A stretch of 64,000 nt of DNA, from positions 372,001 through 436,000 of the forward strand of contig JACJZJ010000003.1 in NCBI GenBank assembly GCA_020635675.1, written 5' to 3'. The DNA comes from Flavobacteriales bacterium. GTDB taxonomy: Bacteria > Bacteroidota > Bacteroidia > Flavobacteriales_F > PHOS-HE28. The notes below the pieces were generated by a model. The model ran no database searches. It was not told the DNA's origin and was given only the letters and a program-made list of their open reading frames with translations. Numbering within the stretch: position 1 is the stretch's first letter; every line of letters begins with the position of its first letter. Below are positions 1-11,419 of the stretch, piece after piece. A program made the translations under genes and the position numbers.

Positions 1-1564
1 AGCCGGCTACAGCATGGGCTATGCTTATTTCAAGCAGAAGGTGTACGACGAGGCATTGACCGCGTTCAGGCGCTTCCAGGGGGTTGGCGGAGTGGACCCG
101 AAGCAACGCTCCGACGCCATGATGAGGATCGCGGATTGCTACTACCTGGCCAAGGATGAGGAACAGGCGATCCGCTGGTACGATGAGGCTATTCGGGCCG
201 GGTCGGCGGATGGTGATTATGCCCTGTTCCAGAAAGGGGTCTGCTATGGGCTCGAGCGCCGGTTCCCGGAGAAGATCGCGGTCCTGAAGGACCTGCTCGC
301 GAAGCGCCCGAACAGCCGGTTCGCAGCCGACGCCAAGTTCCAGTTGGGTGAAACGTACATCAACCTGGACGACGATGCGAACGCGATGCGGTACTACACC
401 GAGGTGGTCCAGGACCACCCCAACAGTCCGAACGTTCGCCAGAGCATGTTGCAGGTGGCCCTGGTCCACAAGCGGCAGGGAGATCCCGAAAAAGCGTTGC
501 AGGACTTCAAGGCCATCGTCGCGAAATACCCGACCATGGACGGCGCAAGGGACGCGCTGGCCGGGATCGAGAGCATCTATGTGGAACAGGGACGGGTGGG
601 CGAGTATGAGACCTACCTGCGTTCGCTCGATTTCGTCGATCCCGCGAACCTGGACCTGGATGAGAAATATTACCGCAGTGCCGAAGCGCTCTATTTCGAT
701 GACAAATGCGAGCAGGCCATCGGGGCGTTCGGGGACTACCTGAGCAAATACCCCAACGGCGCCTATGCCCTGAACGCGCTCTTCTATAGGGGCGATTGCG
801 AATACCGGGCAAAGAGATATGATCGGGCGCTCCCCGATCTGGAGGCCGTGATCGAACGGAACGGCCAGCAATTCCTGGGTTCGGCGCTGTTCGGAGCAAG
901 CGATATCCTGTTCAAGGACGGGCGCTGGGAGGGTGCCTTGGCACATTTCGCCCGGCTCGAACAGGTGACCGACCTTCCCCAGAACGTGCTCGCCGCCAAA
1001 GTGGGTCAAATGCGCTGTTTGCGTGAATTGGGGCGCATGGATGAGGCTGCGGAAGCAGCCCAGAAGGTCGTGACCGACAAGGATGCTTCTGCCGACCTTC
1101 AGGCCGAGGCGGGCCTGTTGATCGCGCGCGCGGCGCTGGATCACGATTCCCTGGAGGATGCCTATGCGCGGTTCAAGGTGGTGGACAATGCCAGCACCAA
1201 TGCTATCGGAGCAGAGGCCCGATTCAACATGGCGTACGTCCGTTTCCTCCAGGAACGTTACCGCGATGCCGAAAAGGAGGTGTTCGGACTCGTCCAGGCC
1301 TATCCGGCGTACGATCACTGGAAGGCCAGGTCGTTCATCCTGCTGGGGGATGTATATGTCCGCCTGGATGACCGCTTTCAGGCGAAGGCGACGTTGCAGA
1401 GCGTGGTGGACCATTGCACCGAACCCGATCTGGTGCAACAGGCCAGGTCGCGCCTCGATACCATCCTGGCCAGCGAGGTGCAGCAGACGGCCCCCCCACA
1501 GCAGGAGGAGATCACTGTGCCCCTGCCTGACGGGCAGCGAAACGACAACGGCAACGACCGATGA
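1..1564 (+). CDS. Tetratricopeptide repeat protein (5' end outside window)
   Basis: The reading frame is already open at the first bases of the window, so the N-terminus is missing; about 520 residues are visible. The visible part is almost entirely helical TPR-type repeats with alternating small and aromatic residues (A-x-Y-x-x-G patterns, YP turns such as KYP and AYP), ending in a polar Gln/Pro/Asp-rich tail. TPR proteins of this kind are scaffolds; in Bacteroidota large ones often precede an outer-membrane barrel gene and probably act in the envelope (inference). The TGA stop overlaps the ATG of the next gene by four bases (ATGA), so the two are translationally coupled. The exact function is not recognisable. 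Confidence 0.85.
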   Translation, partial: AGYSMGYAYFKQKVYDEALTAFRRFQGVGGVDPKQRSDAMMRIADCYYLAKDEEQAIRWYDEAIRAGSADGDYALFQKGVCYGLERRFPEKIAVLKDLLAKRPNSRFAADAKFQLGETYINLDDDANAMRYYTEVVQDHPNSPNVRQSMLQVALVHKRQGDPEKALQDFKAIVAKYPTMDGARDALAGIESIYVEQGRVGEYETYLRSLDFVDPANLDLDEKYYRSAEALYFDDKCEQAIGAFGDYLSKYPNGAYALNALFYRGDCEYRAKRYDRALPDLEAVIERNGQQFLGSALFGASDILFKDGRWEGALAHFARLEQVTDLPQNVLAAKVGQMRCLRELGRMDEAAEAAQKVVTDKDASADLQAEAGLLIARAALDHDSLEDAYARFKVVDNASTNAIGAEARFNMAYVRFLQERYRDAEKEVFGLVQAYPAYDHWKARSFILLGDVYVRLDDRFQAKATLQSVVDHCTEPDLVQQARSRLDTILASEVQQTAPPQQEEITVPLPDGQRNDNGNDR

Positions 1565-3273
1565 GCAAGCGGCACATATTCCTGATCGGAACGGTCCTGA
1601 CCTTGGTTCGCATTGGTCCGCTGCGTGCCCAGCAGGGTGGAACGCCGGGAGGTGAGTATTACATTCATGGGATCTACAACCCGACCATCGCCGACGTGCA
1701 AAAGATCGATCGGCGACCGGAACCCGTGGACACTTTGCTTGTCGACCGACCACCGACCTACACCGTGGTGAACGCCACGATGCCGATAGTGCCGAAGGCG
1801 GATAGCATCGCTCCGGTCCGCTTGAACGTGGTCCAGGCCAACGAGCGCTTGTACCACGGTTTCGTCAAGCTCGGCTATGGGCTTTACAATTCGCCCTTGG
1901 GCGAACTGTACTATGACCAGACACGCTCGAAAAAGAACGGTTACGGCATCCACCTCAAGCACTTCAGCAGCCAGGGTGGCATCAACGATGTAGGTCCGAG
2001 CGATCTGAGCTTCAACGCAGCCGACCTTTTCTACAAGGCCGTTGTACAAAGGCATGAGATCCTGGGTCGCGGCATGTACGACCGGCAACGGGTCGGGTAC
2101 TATGGCTACGACCCTATCGGTTTTGACACACTGGACCTGCCGGAACCGAGCGCCAAGGACATACGGCAGGTATACAATGACATCGGGTTCGGGCTCCGTG
2201 TCAGGAGCCTCTATAGTGACAGTAGCATGATCGGCCACGATGTGCGTGTGGAGGCCCATCACTATACCAACGCGACTGGCAGCCGGGAGACCAACCTCAC
2301 GATCGCCGCGGACCTCAGCAAGCAGCAGCGGACCGAGACCTACGAGGCCGGGATCCTGATCGACAACAATGTCTACCATGGCGTACCCGAGGGTGACGAT
2401 CCGGAATTCGACATGAACGGTACGCTGGTCGGCCTCATCCCCGGGGTGAGCACGGTAGGAAAGCGCTACCGGGTCCGGGTCGGTGCGGGGATCTACGTGG
2501 ATGCGCTCGGGAAGACCACCTTTCATTTCTTCCCTCAGGTATATGCCAGCTACAGCTTTTTCGACAACATCCTGGTGCCCTACGTCGGTGCGGATGGTGC
2601 GCGCGAAAGGAACAGCCTCCGCAGCCTGACGCGGGAGAATCCCTGGACGATCGCCGCTCCCGAACTTGCGAACACGAGCAAGCTCTATGACATCTTCGGT
2701 GGCATCAGGGGAAGTTTCAGCGCGAACATCGGGTTCGACGTGCGCGTGAGCACCAGCAGTTGGAAGGACCGTGTGCTCTTCGTTACCGACGGATACTATT
2801 CCCACGGGAACCAGTTCACGATCGTCTATGACAAGGTGAACGTGCTGGACGTGAGCGGCGATGCCACCTATGACGACGGTTCCGGCACACGGATCCATGC
2901 CAGGTTGGACATCTTCAGCTACCATATGCAGGACCAGGCGGAGCCGTGGAACCTTCCACCCTACCAATTGACGGTCGGCGCGCAGTACAGCCTGCGGGAG
3001 AAGCTCGTCCTGAAGCTGGATGCCCGTTTGATGGGTGCGCGGAAGGCCTTTTCCCCTGTATTCTCCAGCGTTCTGGACGATGCACCCTCATCCGCTGAGA
3101 CCGTCGATCTGAAGGGTTTCTTCGATCTGTATCTCGGGGTCGAGTACCGGTTCACGAAACGCTTGACGGTGTTCCTGGACGCGAGCAATCTGAGTGCCAG
3201 CAAGTACGAACGCTGGTTCCGGTACCCTGTCCAGCGCACCCTGGTGATCTTCGGCGCGAGCTACTCCTTCTGA
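1561..3273 (+). CDS. Outer-membrane beta-barrel protein, TonB-receptor-like
   Basis: 570 residues. An N-terminal hydrophobic signal peptide (about residues 5-24, ending near LRAQ) is followed by a short periplasmic region and many alternating amphipathic strands with aromatic girdle residues. The protein ends in a strand pattern finishing with Tyr-Ser-Phe, the classic terminal Phe of outer-membrane barrels. The last part (strand, KRLTVFLDASNL, strand) resembles the C-terminus of TonB-dependent receptors, but no plug domain or TonB box was recognised. It is coupled by a four-base overlap to the upstream TPR gene, so the two products probably work together in the envelope (inference). Substrate unknown. 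Confidence 0.8.
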   Translation: MSKRHIFLIGTVLTLVRIGPLRAQQGGTPGGEYYIHGIYNPTIADVQKIDRRPEPVDTLLVDRPPTYTVVNATMPIVPKADSIAPVRLNVVQANERLYHGFVKLGYGLYNSPLGELYYDQTRSKKNGYGIHLKHFSSQGGINDVGPSDLSFNAADLFYKAVVQRHEILGRGMYDRQRVGYYGYDPIGFDTLDLPEPSAKDIRQVYNDIGFGLRVRSLYSDSSMIGHDVRVEAHHYTNATGSRETNLTIAADLSKQQRTETYEAGILIDNNVYHGVPEGDDPEFDMNGTLVGLIPGVSTVGKRYRVRVGAGIYVDALGKTTFHFFPQVYASYSFFDNILVPYVGADGARERNSLRSLTRENPWTIAAPELANTSKLYDIFGGIRGSFSANIGFDVRVSTSSWKDRVLFVTDGYYSHGNQFTIVYDKVNVLDVSGDATYDDGSGTRIHARLDIFSYHMQDQAEPWNLPPYQLTVGAQYSLREKLVLKLDARLMGARKAFSPVFSSVLDDAPSSAETVDLKGFFDLYLGVEYRFTKRLTVFLDASNLSASKYERWFRYPVQRTLVIFGASYSF

Positions 3274-3412
3274 GCGAAGGCCCGGCCGGTCCATCCGGGA
3301 CCAAAGGGTATACGAATATCCCACCGGAAAACCAAGCGAACGCGTGTTGGCAAAATGTCAATAAACCCCTGTCAATACTGGGATATGCGGCGTTCCAGGG
3401 TCGCCGATCCGG

Positions 3413-3420
3413 TATCTTTG
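3413..3420 (+). promoter_or_regulatory. gyrB promoter, -7 element
   Basis: TATCTTTG fits the Bacteroidota -7 consensus TAnnTTTG and lies 38 bases before the gyrB ATG. No clear -33 TTG is seen at the expected spacing. Confidence 0.6.
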
Positions 3421-3431
3421 TAGGCCCTTAA

Positions 3432-5432
<2,001 letters not shown>

Positions 5433-5453
5433 CCGCTGACGAACGAAAAGGAG

Positions 5454-5477
5454 AAGCCCGGCGCGAGCCGGGCTTTT
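5454..5477. terminator. Hairpin terminator between gyrB and the convergent cargo gene
   Basis: A perfect 9-bp inverted repeat (AAGCCCGGC / GCCGGGCTT) with a GCGA loop, followed by TT on the plus strand. It lies 21 bases after the gyrB stop and just past the 3' end of the convergent gene at 5489, so it can serve both. Confidence 0.85.
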
Positions 5478-5488
5478 CCGTCGGATCC

Positions 5489-6862
5489 TCAATGGCGCAC
5501 CACGACCGGCAGCGATCGCCTGGTGCTCCCGCTGCCGATGGTCAACACATAATCACCGTTCGGCAACATGTGGACATCGATCGTCCGAACATCGTCCGAG
5601 GACGGTCGGGATCCACCCACGACCCGACCGTGTGTGTCAAATAGCAATGCAGGACCGTTGCTGTCGCCCTTGATGTGCAGCACCTGGTCCGCCGGGTTCG
5701 GGTAGACCACCATCGCCGGCACCTTTGACCCGGCAACGCCAACGCTGATCCCCTGGAACGAAAGATCGTCCACCCAGATCGAGGACCCTGTACTGTCACC
5801 GCTGTAGATCACGAGCAGCATCGTGTCCGGTGCCTGGTTGAAGGTGATGGGCATGCTGAAATCGGTCCAGAACGGATAGGGCTGTACGATGGGTACGACG
5901 CCGGCTCCGACGAGCACGCCGTTCGCATAGAAAAGTGCGGCAATGCCCGCAGAGTCAGGACCGTTCGGCACGTAGCGGAGCGCGCCGTCCAACATGGTGG
6001 GCATATCCGTATAGGGCACCCCTCCGAACGGCCCCTGCATCCCCAGTTCGCCGTTCGTTGCGATCCCTGGTAGGAGGTTGCCATTGACCTCAAGGGTGCT
6101 GAGCCGGAGCGAGTAGAGGCCGGAGTTGGCATCCGTGCTTTGTTCCGCCGGTGATATCCCGAAGAAGGAGGTCCAGCCGTTGAAGGTCGTCCAGGCGTCC
6201 GGTTCGTTGGTCACCACGTCCGTCCACTGCTCCATGTCGAAATTGGGCAACTCGTCCGGGTTGCTGACGGACGGAGCGGTCAGGCGCAAGGCGTCGATCT
6301 CGAACCATGCACCATCCGTGATGCTCGAACCACCGAAAGCGTCAGAGCTCGCCACGCCGATCAGCACACTGTCGAGCGTCACTTCAATGCCACCATGCAA
6401 GGCCAGGTCGAAGGGCACCCAGGTGATCTGGCTGCCTCCAAAATGGAAAAGGTCAGCGAGGACCACGCTTCCTGCCTGCCAGCCCTCGACAAGAATGATC
6501 GCCGAATCCCCTAGGGGCTGGTCGTACCGGACGTATCCTTCCACCGCGTTCATGGCGGTGGTGAAGGGTGCCCCGGAAACCGGCTGGTCGTTGATGATGT
6601 TGCCCAGCAGGATGTACCCGAAAAGCGTGTCCGTTCCGATGATGTGCGTTTCCATCCTTGCGGCCAGGTTTCCGCTCGGCGTGCCGCCGACCGGTTGTGT
6701 CGTGACCACGCCGGGATATTGGCCATTGCCGGTCTGCCACCCGTCCGGCGTGCTGTATTGCAGCTCCATTCCCCAGTTCTCGAATCCTCCGTTCGTGATC
6801 TGTTGCCCCATGCCCAGCGTGCTGCATAGGAAAAGGAAAAGGAGGATCGGATAGCGGGTCAT
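5489..6862 (-). CDS. Secreted T9SS cargo protein with type A sorting domain
   Basis: 457 residues. A short signal peptide (about residues 1-19, ending GMGQ) is followed by two similar carbohydrate-binding-like beta domains; both contain an NGGFENW or NFDMEQWTD opening, a TPDGW/PDAWTT motif and an acidic 'WFEIDALRL' or 'IWVDDLSF' strand, so the region looks like an internal duplication. The last about 80 residues form a T9SS type A sorting domain (VYPNPADQVLHI, then a GxYxLTI-type end). Such proteins cross the inner membrane by Sec, leave through T9SS and are often anchored at the surface. Ligand unknown. It is transcribed against gyrB. Confidence 0.85.
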   Translation of the reverse strand: MTRYPILLFLFLCSTLGMGQQITNGGFENWGMELQYSTPDGWQTGNGQYPGVVTTQPVGGTPSGNLAARMETHIIGTDTLFGYILLGNIINDQPVSGAPFTTAMNAVEGYVRYDQPLGDSAIILVEGWQAGSVVLADLFHFGGSQITWVPFDLALHGGIEVTLDSVLIGVASSDAFGGSSITDGAWFEIDALRLTAPSVSNPDELPNFDMEQWTDVVTNEPDAWTTFNGWTSFFGISPAEQSTDANSGLYSLRLSTLEVNGNLLPGIATNGELGMQGPFGGVPYTDMPTMLDGALRYVPNGPDSAGIAALFYANGVLVGAGVVPIVQPYPFWTDFSMPITFNQAPDTMLLVIYSGDSTGSSIWVDDLSFQGISVGVAGSKVPAMVVYPNPADQVLHIKGDSNGPALLFDTHGRVVGGSRPSSDDVRTIDVHMLPNGDYVLTIGSGSTRRSLPVVVRH

Positions 6863-6884
6863 GGGACCTGGGGTTGTTCCTGGA

Positions 6885-6892
6885 CGAAATTA
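6885..6892 (-). promoter_or_regulatory. Candidate -7 element of the cargo gene ending at 5489
   Basis: On the minus strand this reads TAATTTCG, one base from TAnnTTTG, about 22 bases before the ATG at 6862. The same TTCG variant recurs upstream of other genes in the window. Confidence 0.45.
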
Positions 6893-6912
6893 CCGGGATC
6901 ACGGCGGTCCTG

Positions 6913-9891
6913 TCACTTCAACAGGTTCACATGGCCGAAGTATTCACGTTTTTCCTTGCTGTAGGTGGACCTCACGCGAAGTCGGTAGGGATAAACGCCT
7001 TCCTGCACCTCGCCACCTTCGCCCCCTCCCTTGGCCCCGGTCCAGGGTTCCAGCGGATCGTTCGTATGGAAGATCATCTCGCCCCATCGGTCGAATATCA
7101 TGAGGTCGAAGTCCTTCGTATCGATATCGTTCCCGACCACGCGAAATACGTCGTTCACCCCATCCCCGTCCGGTGTGAAGCTGTTCGGCACATAGACCAG
7201 GAGTTGATCGGCGATCTCCACCTGGTGCGTCACGCTGTCCGGGCAGCCCAATTCGTTGGTCACCAACAAGGTCACCGGGTAGGTCGCGCCATAGTTGTTC
7301 GGGAAAAGGAAGGTGGGGTCAGGGTCGGTGGAACCGCCCAGTCCTGCGAAATCCCAGTCGAACGTCATGGCATTGGACCCGGAAAGTTCGTGGAAGTCCA
7401 TGGTCGTCCACAGGATGTTGGCGGGATCGGGGTTCCATTCGAACTCGGCCTGTGGTAGTGCGATCACTACCACCATGTCCTGTACCAGCGTATCGTCCTG
7501 GCAGCCGTTTGGCCATGTGACCATGACGCCGACGTCATATCCGCCTGGATCGGCATACGTATGGCCGACACTGGGTGGCCCCGGGGTGGTCACGTTATCC
7601 CCGAAGTCCCATTGGACCTGGGCTCCGCCCGTAGTGTCCTGCAGGGTGAATTGTACGGCGAACGGCTCGCATCCCCATCCGCTGTCGACCGTAAGGACCA
7701 GCGGTGGTATGGGGATGATGTCCATATGGATGCAATGGGTGACCGGAGGGGTCTCACAGCCGTCGCTCAGCGTCATGCACAAGTCCTGAGAGGTGGTAAG
7801 CGCCACCGTCAGGTCCGGTTGCGCCGAGGATCCGCTGCCCCAGTCGTACGCATATTGGCCATCGCCTCCGGATACATTGGTCGGGGCCAAGGTGTTGGTG
7901 ACCTCCGGACAGGAAGTGAGCGTATCGGCCAACGCGAATTGAAGGGAAGGCAGCACGGTTACGGTCAGGTCCAACGTGTCCGAGGAGCAGCCGTTGTCGT
8001 CAAGGGCATACACGGTATAGGTCGTGGTCGTATTCGGGTTGACTGTCTGTGGACCCATGTTCGGAAGACCGTTGGACCAGTATTCCGTGACAGCCCCCGT
8101 TCCCCCTGCGGCGGATGCGTCCATCACCGCCTGACCGGTCTTGCAGATGGTCGTATCGTTCGTCAACAAGGAGATGATGACCGGTGGCGGCTCCTGAATG
8201 GTGGCCGTCAGGGTATCCCCGCAAGCATTGCCGTTCGCGCCCTCGGAAATGACGACCGTGTAGGTGCCGTCGCCACCGATGAAGGTATCCCCATTGGCCC
8301 CGAGGGTCGATTGTACGATGCCGCCCCCAGGTAGGGTCCAGATGTAATTCCAGGGACCGCCATTTCCTGTCGTTGACACAGCGATCGATCCATCCGTGTT
8401 CCCGTAGCAAGAGGCGTCCATGATCAGGACCTGATCGGACACGGAATAAGTGGTCATCAGCACATGACCGACCTGCGTACAGAATCCAGGGGCACTTGCC
8501 GTGTATTCATAAGGCCCATCGATCGATGTGCCTGGTATGAATGTCCCTGAGAATGCATTCCCGTTGGGGTCGGTCCAGGAGCCGCCGGCCGTCGGTTGGC
8601 CTCCGAGAAGCGGATAAAGGTCCATCGCTGGATCGCCGGCGCAGACGGCCCCACTACTGTCGGGAAGCAGGTCCGAGGGCTGTACGAGCACGACGATGTT
8701 GACAGTGGAGGTCAGTACCGGCGTACCATCGTCCGTGCCTTGAAAGACCACGTAGTGGTAGCCGGTGTCCGCGAGAACAGGGTCGACCTGCACCGTGATA
8801 TCCGCGTTCAGGCCGCTGTTCGCGCTGATGATGGTGAAGTTGCTGAGCGTGGGACAAGCGGCGGTCGGTACCGTGGTCTGCACCGGCTCAGGGGATAAAA
8901 AGGTCACCGACAGGTCCGATTGTTGCCCCACGCACAGGATCAGCGTATCGCAGATGCTTTGTCCTGCGACCACGGGCGGTACGTTGGCCGTGGTGATATC
9001 GGTGGAGAACGCGAAATACTGGTTGTCGAGCCAGTCCACGCCGTCCGGATTTCCGAACGGCCCGTCGTAAAGGATGCCTGGTTGGTCGAACCGGCCGAAT
9101 TGCAGGTAGTCCACACCGTTCCCCTGATTGGCGCCTACGCTGGCCGCCACTCCCCCGAACCCATTGGTGCCCTGAGAGGCGTCACCGGTCGTCCATTGCA
9201 TGTCGTGATAGCAGAAGGACACGTTCGCGCCGTTGGGGATGATGGGATCCGTTCCATCGGTGATGATCAGCTGGAAGGTGTTCACCTTGTCCACGTGCTG
9301 GCTGTAATAGCCGACGTTCGTCCAGTTCACGTACATGGCCGTCGGGGTAAGCTTGTATTGGACCACGTTGTTCCCGGCACCAGGCCCCCTCAGGTCGACG
9401 TCGGCCCAGAAGGGGGCCACCATGGTGTATTGGGCGATCGGGAATCCGGTCGAACTGAACGTGCTGTAGTAATTCCCAAAGCTGACGTTCCCGTTGATGT
9501 TGATATATGCCGTGCTCCAGTATTGGCCATATAGATAGAACTGGAACGGCAGGTTGATCGGCCCGTAGCTACCGTCGTCCGCGTTTTGGAACCCACTTGC
9601 GTTCCACTGGGTGTTGTTGTTCACCGTGGTGTAGCTCGCATCCGGCGCCACCCAGCAGTCACAGGTCCCGCTTCCACCGCCGCCGCGCAGGTCGGGTGTA
9701 TTCAGATGTTGGGCGGACGCCGATCGACCACCCTGGATGGCCACGGGTGTCAGACCGGATTTCCAGGCTTCGTAGCTGACCTCATCTTGGAGCACTTGCG
9801 CTTTGGCCGGTGACGATGCGTTGGCAAGCGAAAGAACGGCGAACGCGAGGAGCGAGGTGCGAACGGAGGTGGGGAGCTTGTCAGGGGTCAT
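6913..9891 (-). CDS. Large secreted protein with NIDO-like and PKD domains and type B sorting domain
   Basis: 992 residues. The ATG at 9891 is preferred over the TTG one codon upstream. A signal peptide (to about residue 32, ending AKAQ) is followed by a nidogen-like region (about 85-290, with a VAPFWADVD motif and aromatic strands), a long series of Ig-like segments containing CxGD and ITICKTG-type Cys motifs, and a PKD domain (WDFGDN motif) near residue 750. The last about 100 residues form a gliding-motility-associated (CHU_C, type B) C-terminal domain opening with NSFTPDGDGVND. These features mark a T9SS cargo, probably an adhesin or surface component (inference). It sits 22 bp upstream of no other gene on its strand; its neighbour at 5489 starts 51 bases downstream of its stop. 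Confidence 0.85.
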   Translation of the reverse strand: MTPDKLPTSVRTSLLAFAVLSLANASSPAKAQVLQDEVSYEAWKSGLTPVAIQGGRSASAQHLNTPDLRGGGGSGTCDCWVAPDASYTTVNNNTQWNASGFQNADDGSYGPINLPFQFYLYGQYWSTAYININGNVSFGNYYSTFSSTGFPIAQYTMVAPFWADVDLRGPGAGNNVVQYKLTPTAMYVNWTNVGYYSQHVDKVNTFQLIITDGTDPIIPNGANVSFCYHDMQWTTGDASQGTNGFGGVAASVGANQGNGVDYLQFGRFDQPGILYDGPFGNPDGVDWLDNQYFAFSTDITTANVPPVVAGQSICDTLILCVGQQSDLSVTFLSPEPVQTTVPTAACPTLSNFTIISANSGLNADITVQVDPVLADTGYHYVVFQGTDDGTPVLTSTVNIVVLVQPSDLLPDSSGAVCAGDPAMDLYPLLGGQPTAGGSWTDPNGNAFSGTFIPGTSIDGPYEYTASAPGFCTQVGHVLMTTYSVSDQVLIMDASCYGNTDGSIAVSTTGNGGPWNYIWTLPGGGIVQSTLGANGDTFIGGDGTYTVVISEGANGNACGDTLTATIQEPPPVIISLLTNDTTICKTGQAVMDASAAGGTGAVTEYWSNGLPNMGPQTVNPNTTTTYTVYALDDNGCSSDTLDLTVTVLPSLQFALADTLTSCPEVTNTLAPTNVSGGDGQYAYDWGSGSSAQPDLTVALTTSQDLCMTLSDGCETPPVTHCIHMDIIPIPPLVLTVDSGWGCEPFAVQFTLQDTTGGAQVQWDFGDNVTTPGPPSVGHTYADPGGYDVGVMVTWPNGCQDDTLVQDMVVVIALPQAEFEWNPDPANILWTTMDFHELSGSNAMTFDWDFAGLGGSTDPDPTFLFPNNYGATYPVTLLVTNELGCPDSVTHQVEIADQLLVYVPNSFTPDGDGVNDVFRVVGNDIDTKDFDLMIFDRWGEMIFHTNDPLEPWTGAKGGGEGGEVQEGVYPYRLRVRSTYSKEKREYFGHVNLLK

Positions 9892-10032
9892 CAATGTGGA
9901 ATGGAAGAGCCTGCCTTCAAGACGAGAACGCGGCGTCTAGCGGCGTCCGCTCCGCGAATTTCGGAACCCCGACCGACCTACCACTCGATGATCGGCTTGG
10001 ATGTGACCAACGATCGGAAGCCCAACAAGCGG

Positions 10033-10060
10033 GAGAGCCCCGACGATCGCCGGGGCTCTC
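10033..10060 (-). terminator. Hairpin downstream of the PKD membrane protein gene
   Basis: A 10-bp inverted repeat (GAGAGCCCCG / CGGGGCTCTC) with a loop containing CGATCG, 27 bases beyond the stop at 10088. No U-tract follows, so it may act with Rho or as a 3'-end stabiliser. Confidence 0.6.
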
Positions 10061-10087
10061 ACTGAGCATGTTGTCCCTGTAGGGTTT

Positions 10088-11401
10088 TCAGCGGACCAGG
10101 CTCACTTTACCATCGTAGGTGATATCGCCCAGGTGGGCGGCCTCATTGATCTCGACCATCCAGACATAATCACCGGCAGGACAGAGCTCCCCCTTGTTGT
10201 CATAGCGGCCCGTCCAAGGTTTGCTGGCGTCGGTCGTCTCGTACACCTTCCTTCCTGTGGTGGCGTCATGTATCGCAAGATGGAAGCGCACCCCGAGCGT
10301 GCGTAAGGCCTCTGGCATGAACAGTTCATCGATCCCATCACCATTGGGACTGAACGAGCCGGGGGCGTCCAGGTTGTAGTCCTTCTCGATCCGCACGTCC
10401 CTCATGCTTTGGTCGACGCATCCGTTCTCGTTCGTCACCGAGAGTTCGACGTGGTAGACGCCCTGTTTGCGGAAGACATGGTCCGGGTGCGCGATCGTGG
10501 ACGTCGTGCCATCTCCGAAGTCCCAGAAATAGTTCGCCCCGCCTTCCGAGCGATTCTCGAAATGCACGGAAGGGATATGGCCTGCGAAATCCTGTTTCAA
10601 GGCGTTGAACTTGGCCGCTGGTGCTTCATGGATGACGATGAGGTCACTGGACGGTTTGTTGCGGATGTTCCCGCCACCGCTATTGGACAGTGACAACATC
10701 ACCTCGAACTTGCCGGATTTGGCGAAGGTGTGCTCAGGGTCGGGTTTGTTGCTGAAGCTTCCATCACCGAAGTTCCAGAGATAGATTCCGTTCTCCGGCA
10801 TGTTGTCCACGTTGAACTTGATCGTGGACCCGGGGCAGCCCTCCGTGGTGCTGGAGCGGAAGGTCAATTCGGTCGTGTTCTTTGGTGTAGGGTGTGGTGG
10901 TCCGGCGGGTCCGCCGATGGTGGTCCTTTCAATGGTCCCGTCCGCGCGCTTCACCACGATGGCGGAGATCTCCGGATGATCGTTGGAGCCGCTCTCGACG
11001 TTCTTTTTGCTGTTCTGCGGTGGTGCCTCCTCATTGGAGAGGGCAGGAGTGGTGATCGACCGTGCAGGGGTCGGCTCCAGCACATTCGCCCCACCGTCCT
11101 GCGTGGCCTTCGGGGTAACGGGTCCGGGCTTCTCAAAGGGGGCGTCCATTCTTTGGACGATGGGTATCTCCGTCGATCCGATCGGGGTCAGGTCAGGTCG
11201 AAGTAGGAAATACATCAGGGTCGCTGTCAGGAGGCCGACACCAGCAAGGCCTGCGATCCATGCGGAACCTCCCCAGCGCCCCGAGCGTTCCGTGGCATCC
11301 AATGTTCGTTCCATCTGGGCCCAGTCCGCCGAATTGTAGGGGACCTCGAACTGTTCCAGTGCATCCTTGATGCGTTGTTCGAAGGCAATGTTCCGATCCA
11401 T
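10088..11401 (-). CDS. Membrane-anchored PKD protein with T9SS type B C-terminus; candidate anti-sigma factor
   Basis: 437 residues. Residues 1-45 are hydrophilic and would be cytoplasmic, with a W-x-x-M-x-x-x-L segment near 27-34. One uncleaved transmembrane helix spans about 46-67. A Pro/Thr-rich linker follows to about 180. Two PKD domains occupy about 184-257 and 262-338 (WNFGDGSFS and WDFGDGTTS motifs). The last about 90 residues are a gliding-motility-associated C-terminal domain starting SFSPNGDGIDELF. The gene starts 18 bases after an ECF sigma factor gene on the same strand. Position and topology fit a membrane anti-sigma regulator (inference); no known anti-sigma family motif was recognised. 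It has no cleavable signal peptide, which is odd for a T9SS substrate. Confidence 0.75.
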   Translation of the reverse strand: MDRNIAFEQRIKDALEQFEVPYNSADWAQMERTLDATERSGRWGGSAWIAGLAGVGLLTATLMYFLLRPDLTPIGSTEIPIVQRMDAPFEKPGPVTPKATQDGGANVLEPTPARSITTPALSNEEAPPQNSKKNVESGSNDHPEISAIVVKRADGTIERTTIGGPAGPPHPTPKNTTELTFRSSTTEGCPGSTIKFNVDNMPENGIYLWNFGDGSFSNKPDPEHTFAKSGKFEVMLSLSNSGGGNIRNKPSSDLIVIHEAPAAKFNALKQDFAGHIPSVHFENRSEGGANYFWDFGDGTTSTIAHPDHVFRKQGVYHVELSVTNENGCVDQSMRDVRIEKDYNLDAPGSFSPNGDGIDELFMPEALRTLGVRFHLAIHDATTGRKVYETTDASKPWTGRYDNKGELCPAGDYVWMVEINEAAHLGDITYDGKVSLVR

Positions 11402-11419
11402 GAGGAATCCTGTAGTGGT

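Noticed and set aside
1378..2967. Minus-strand open frame of about 530 codons
   Set aside because: Antisense to the TPR and barrel genes, which have clear signal peptide and barrel features.
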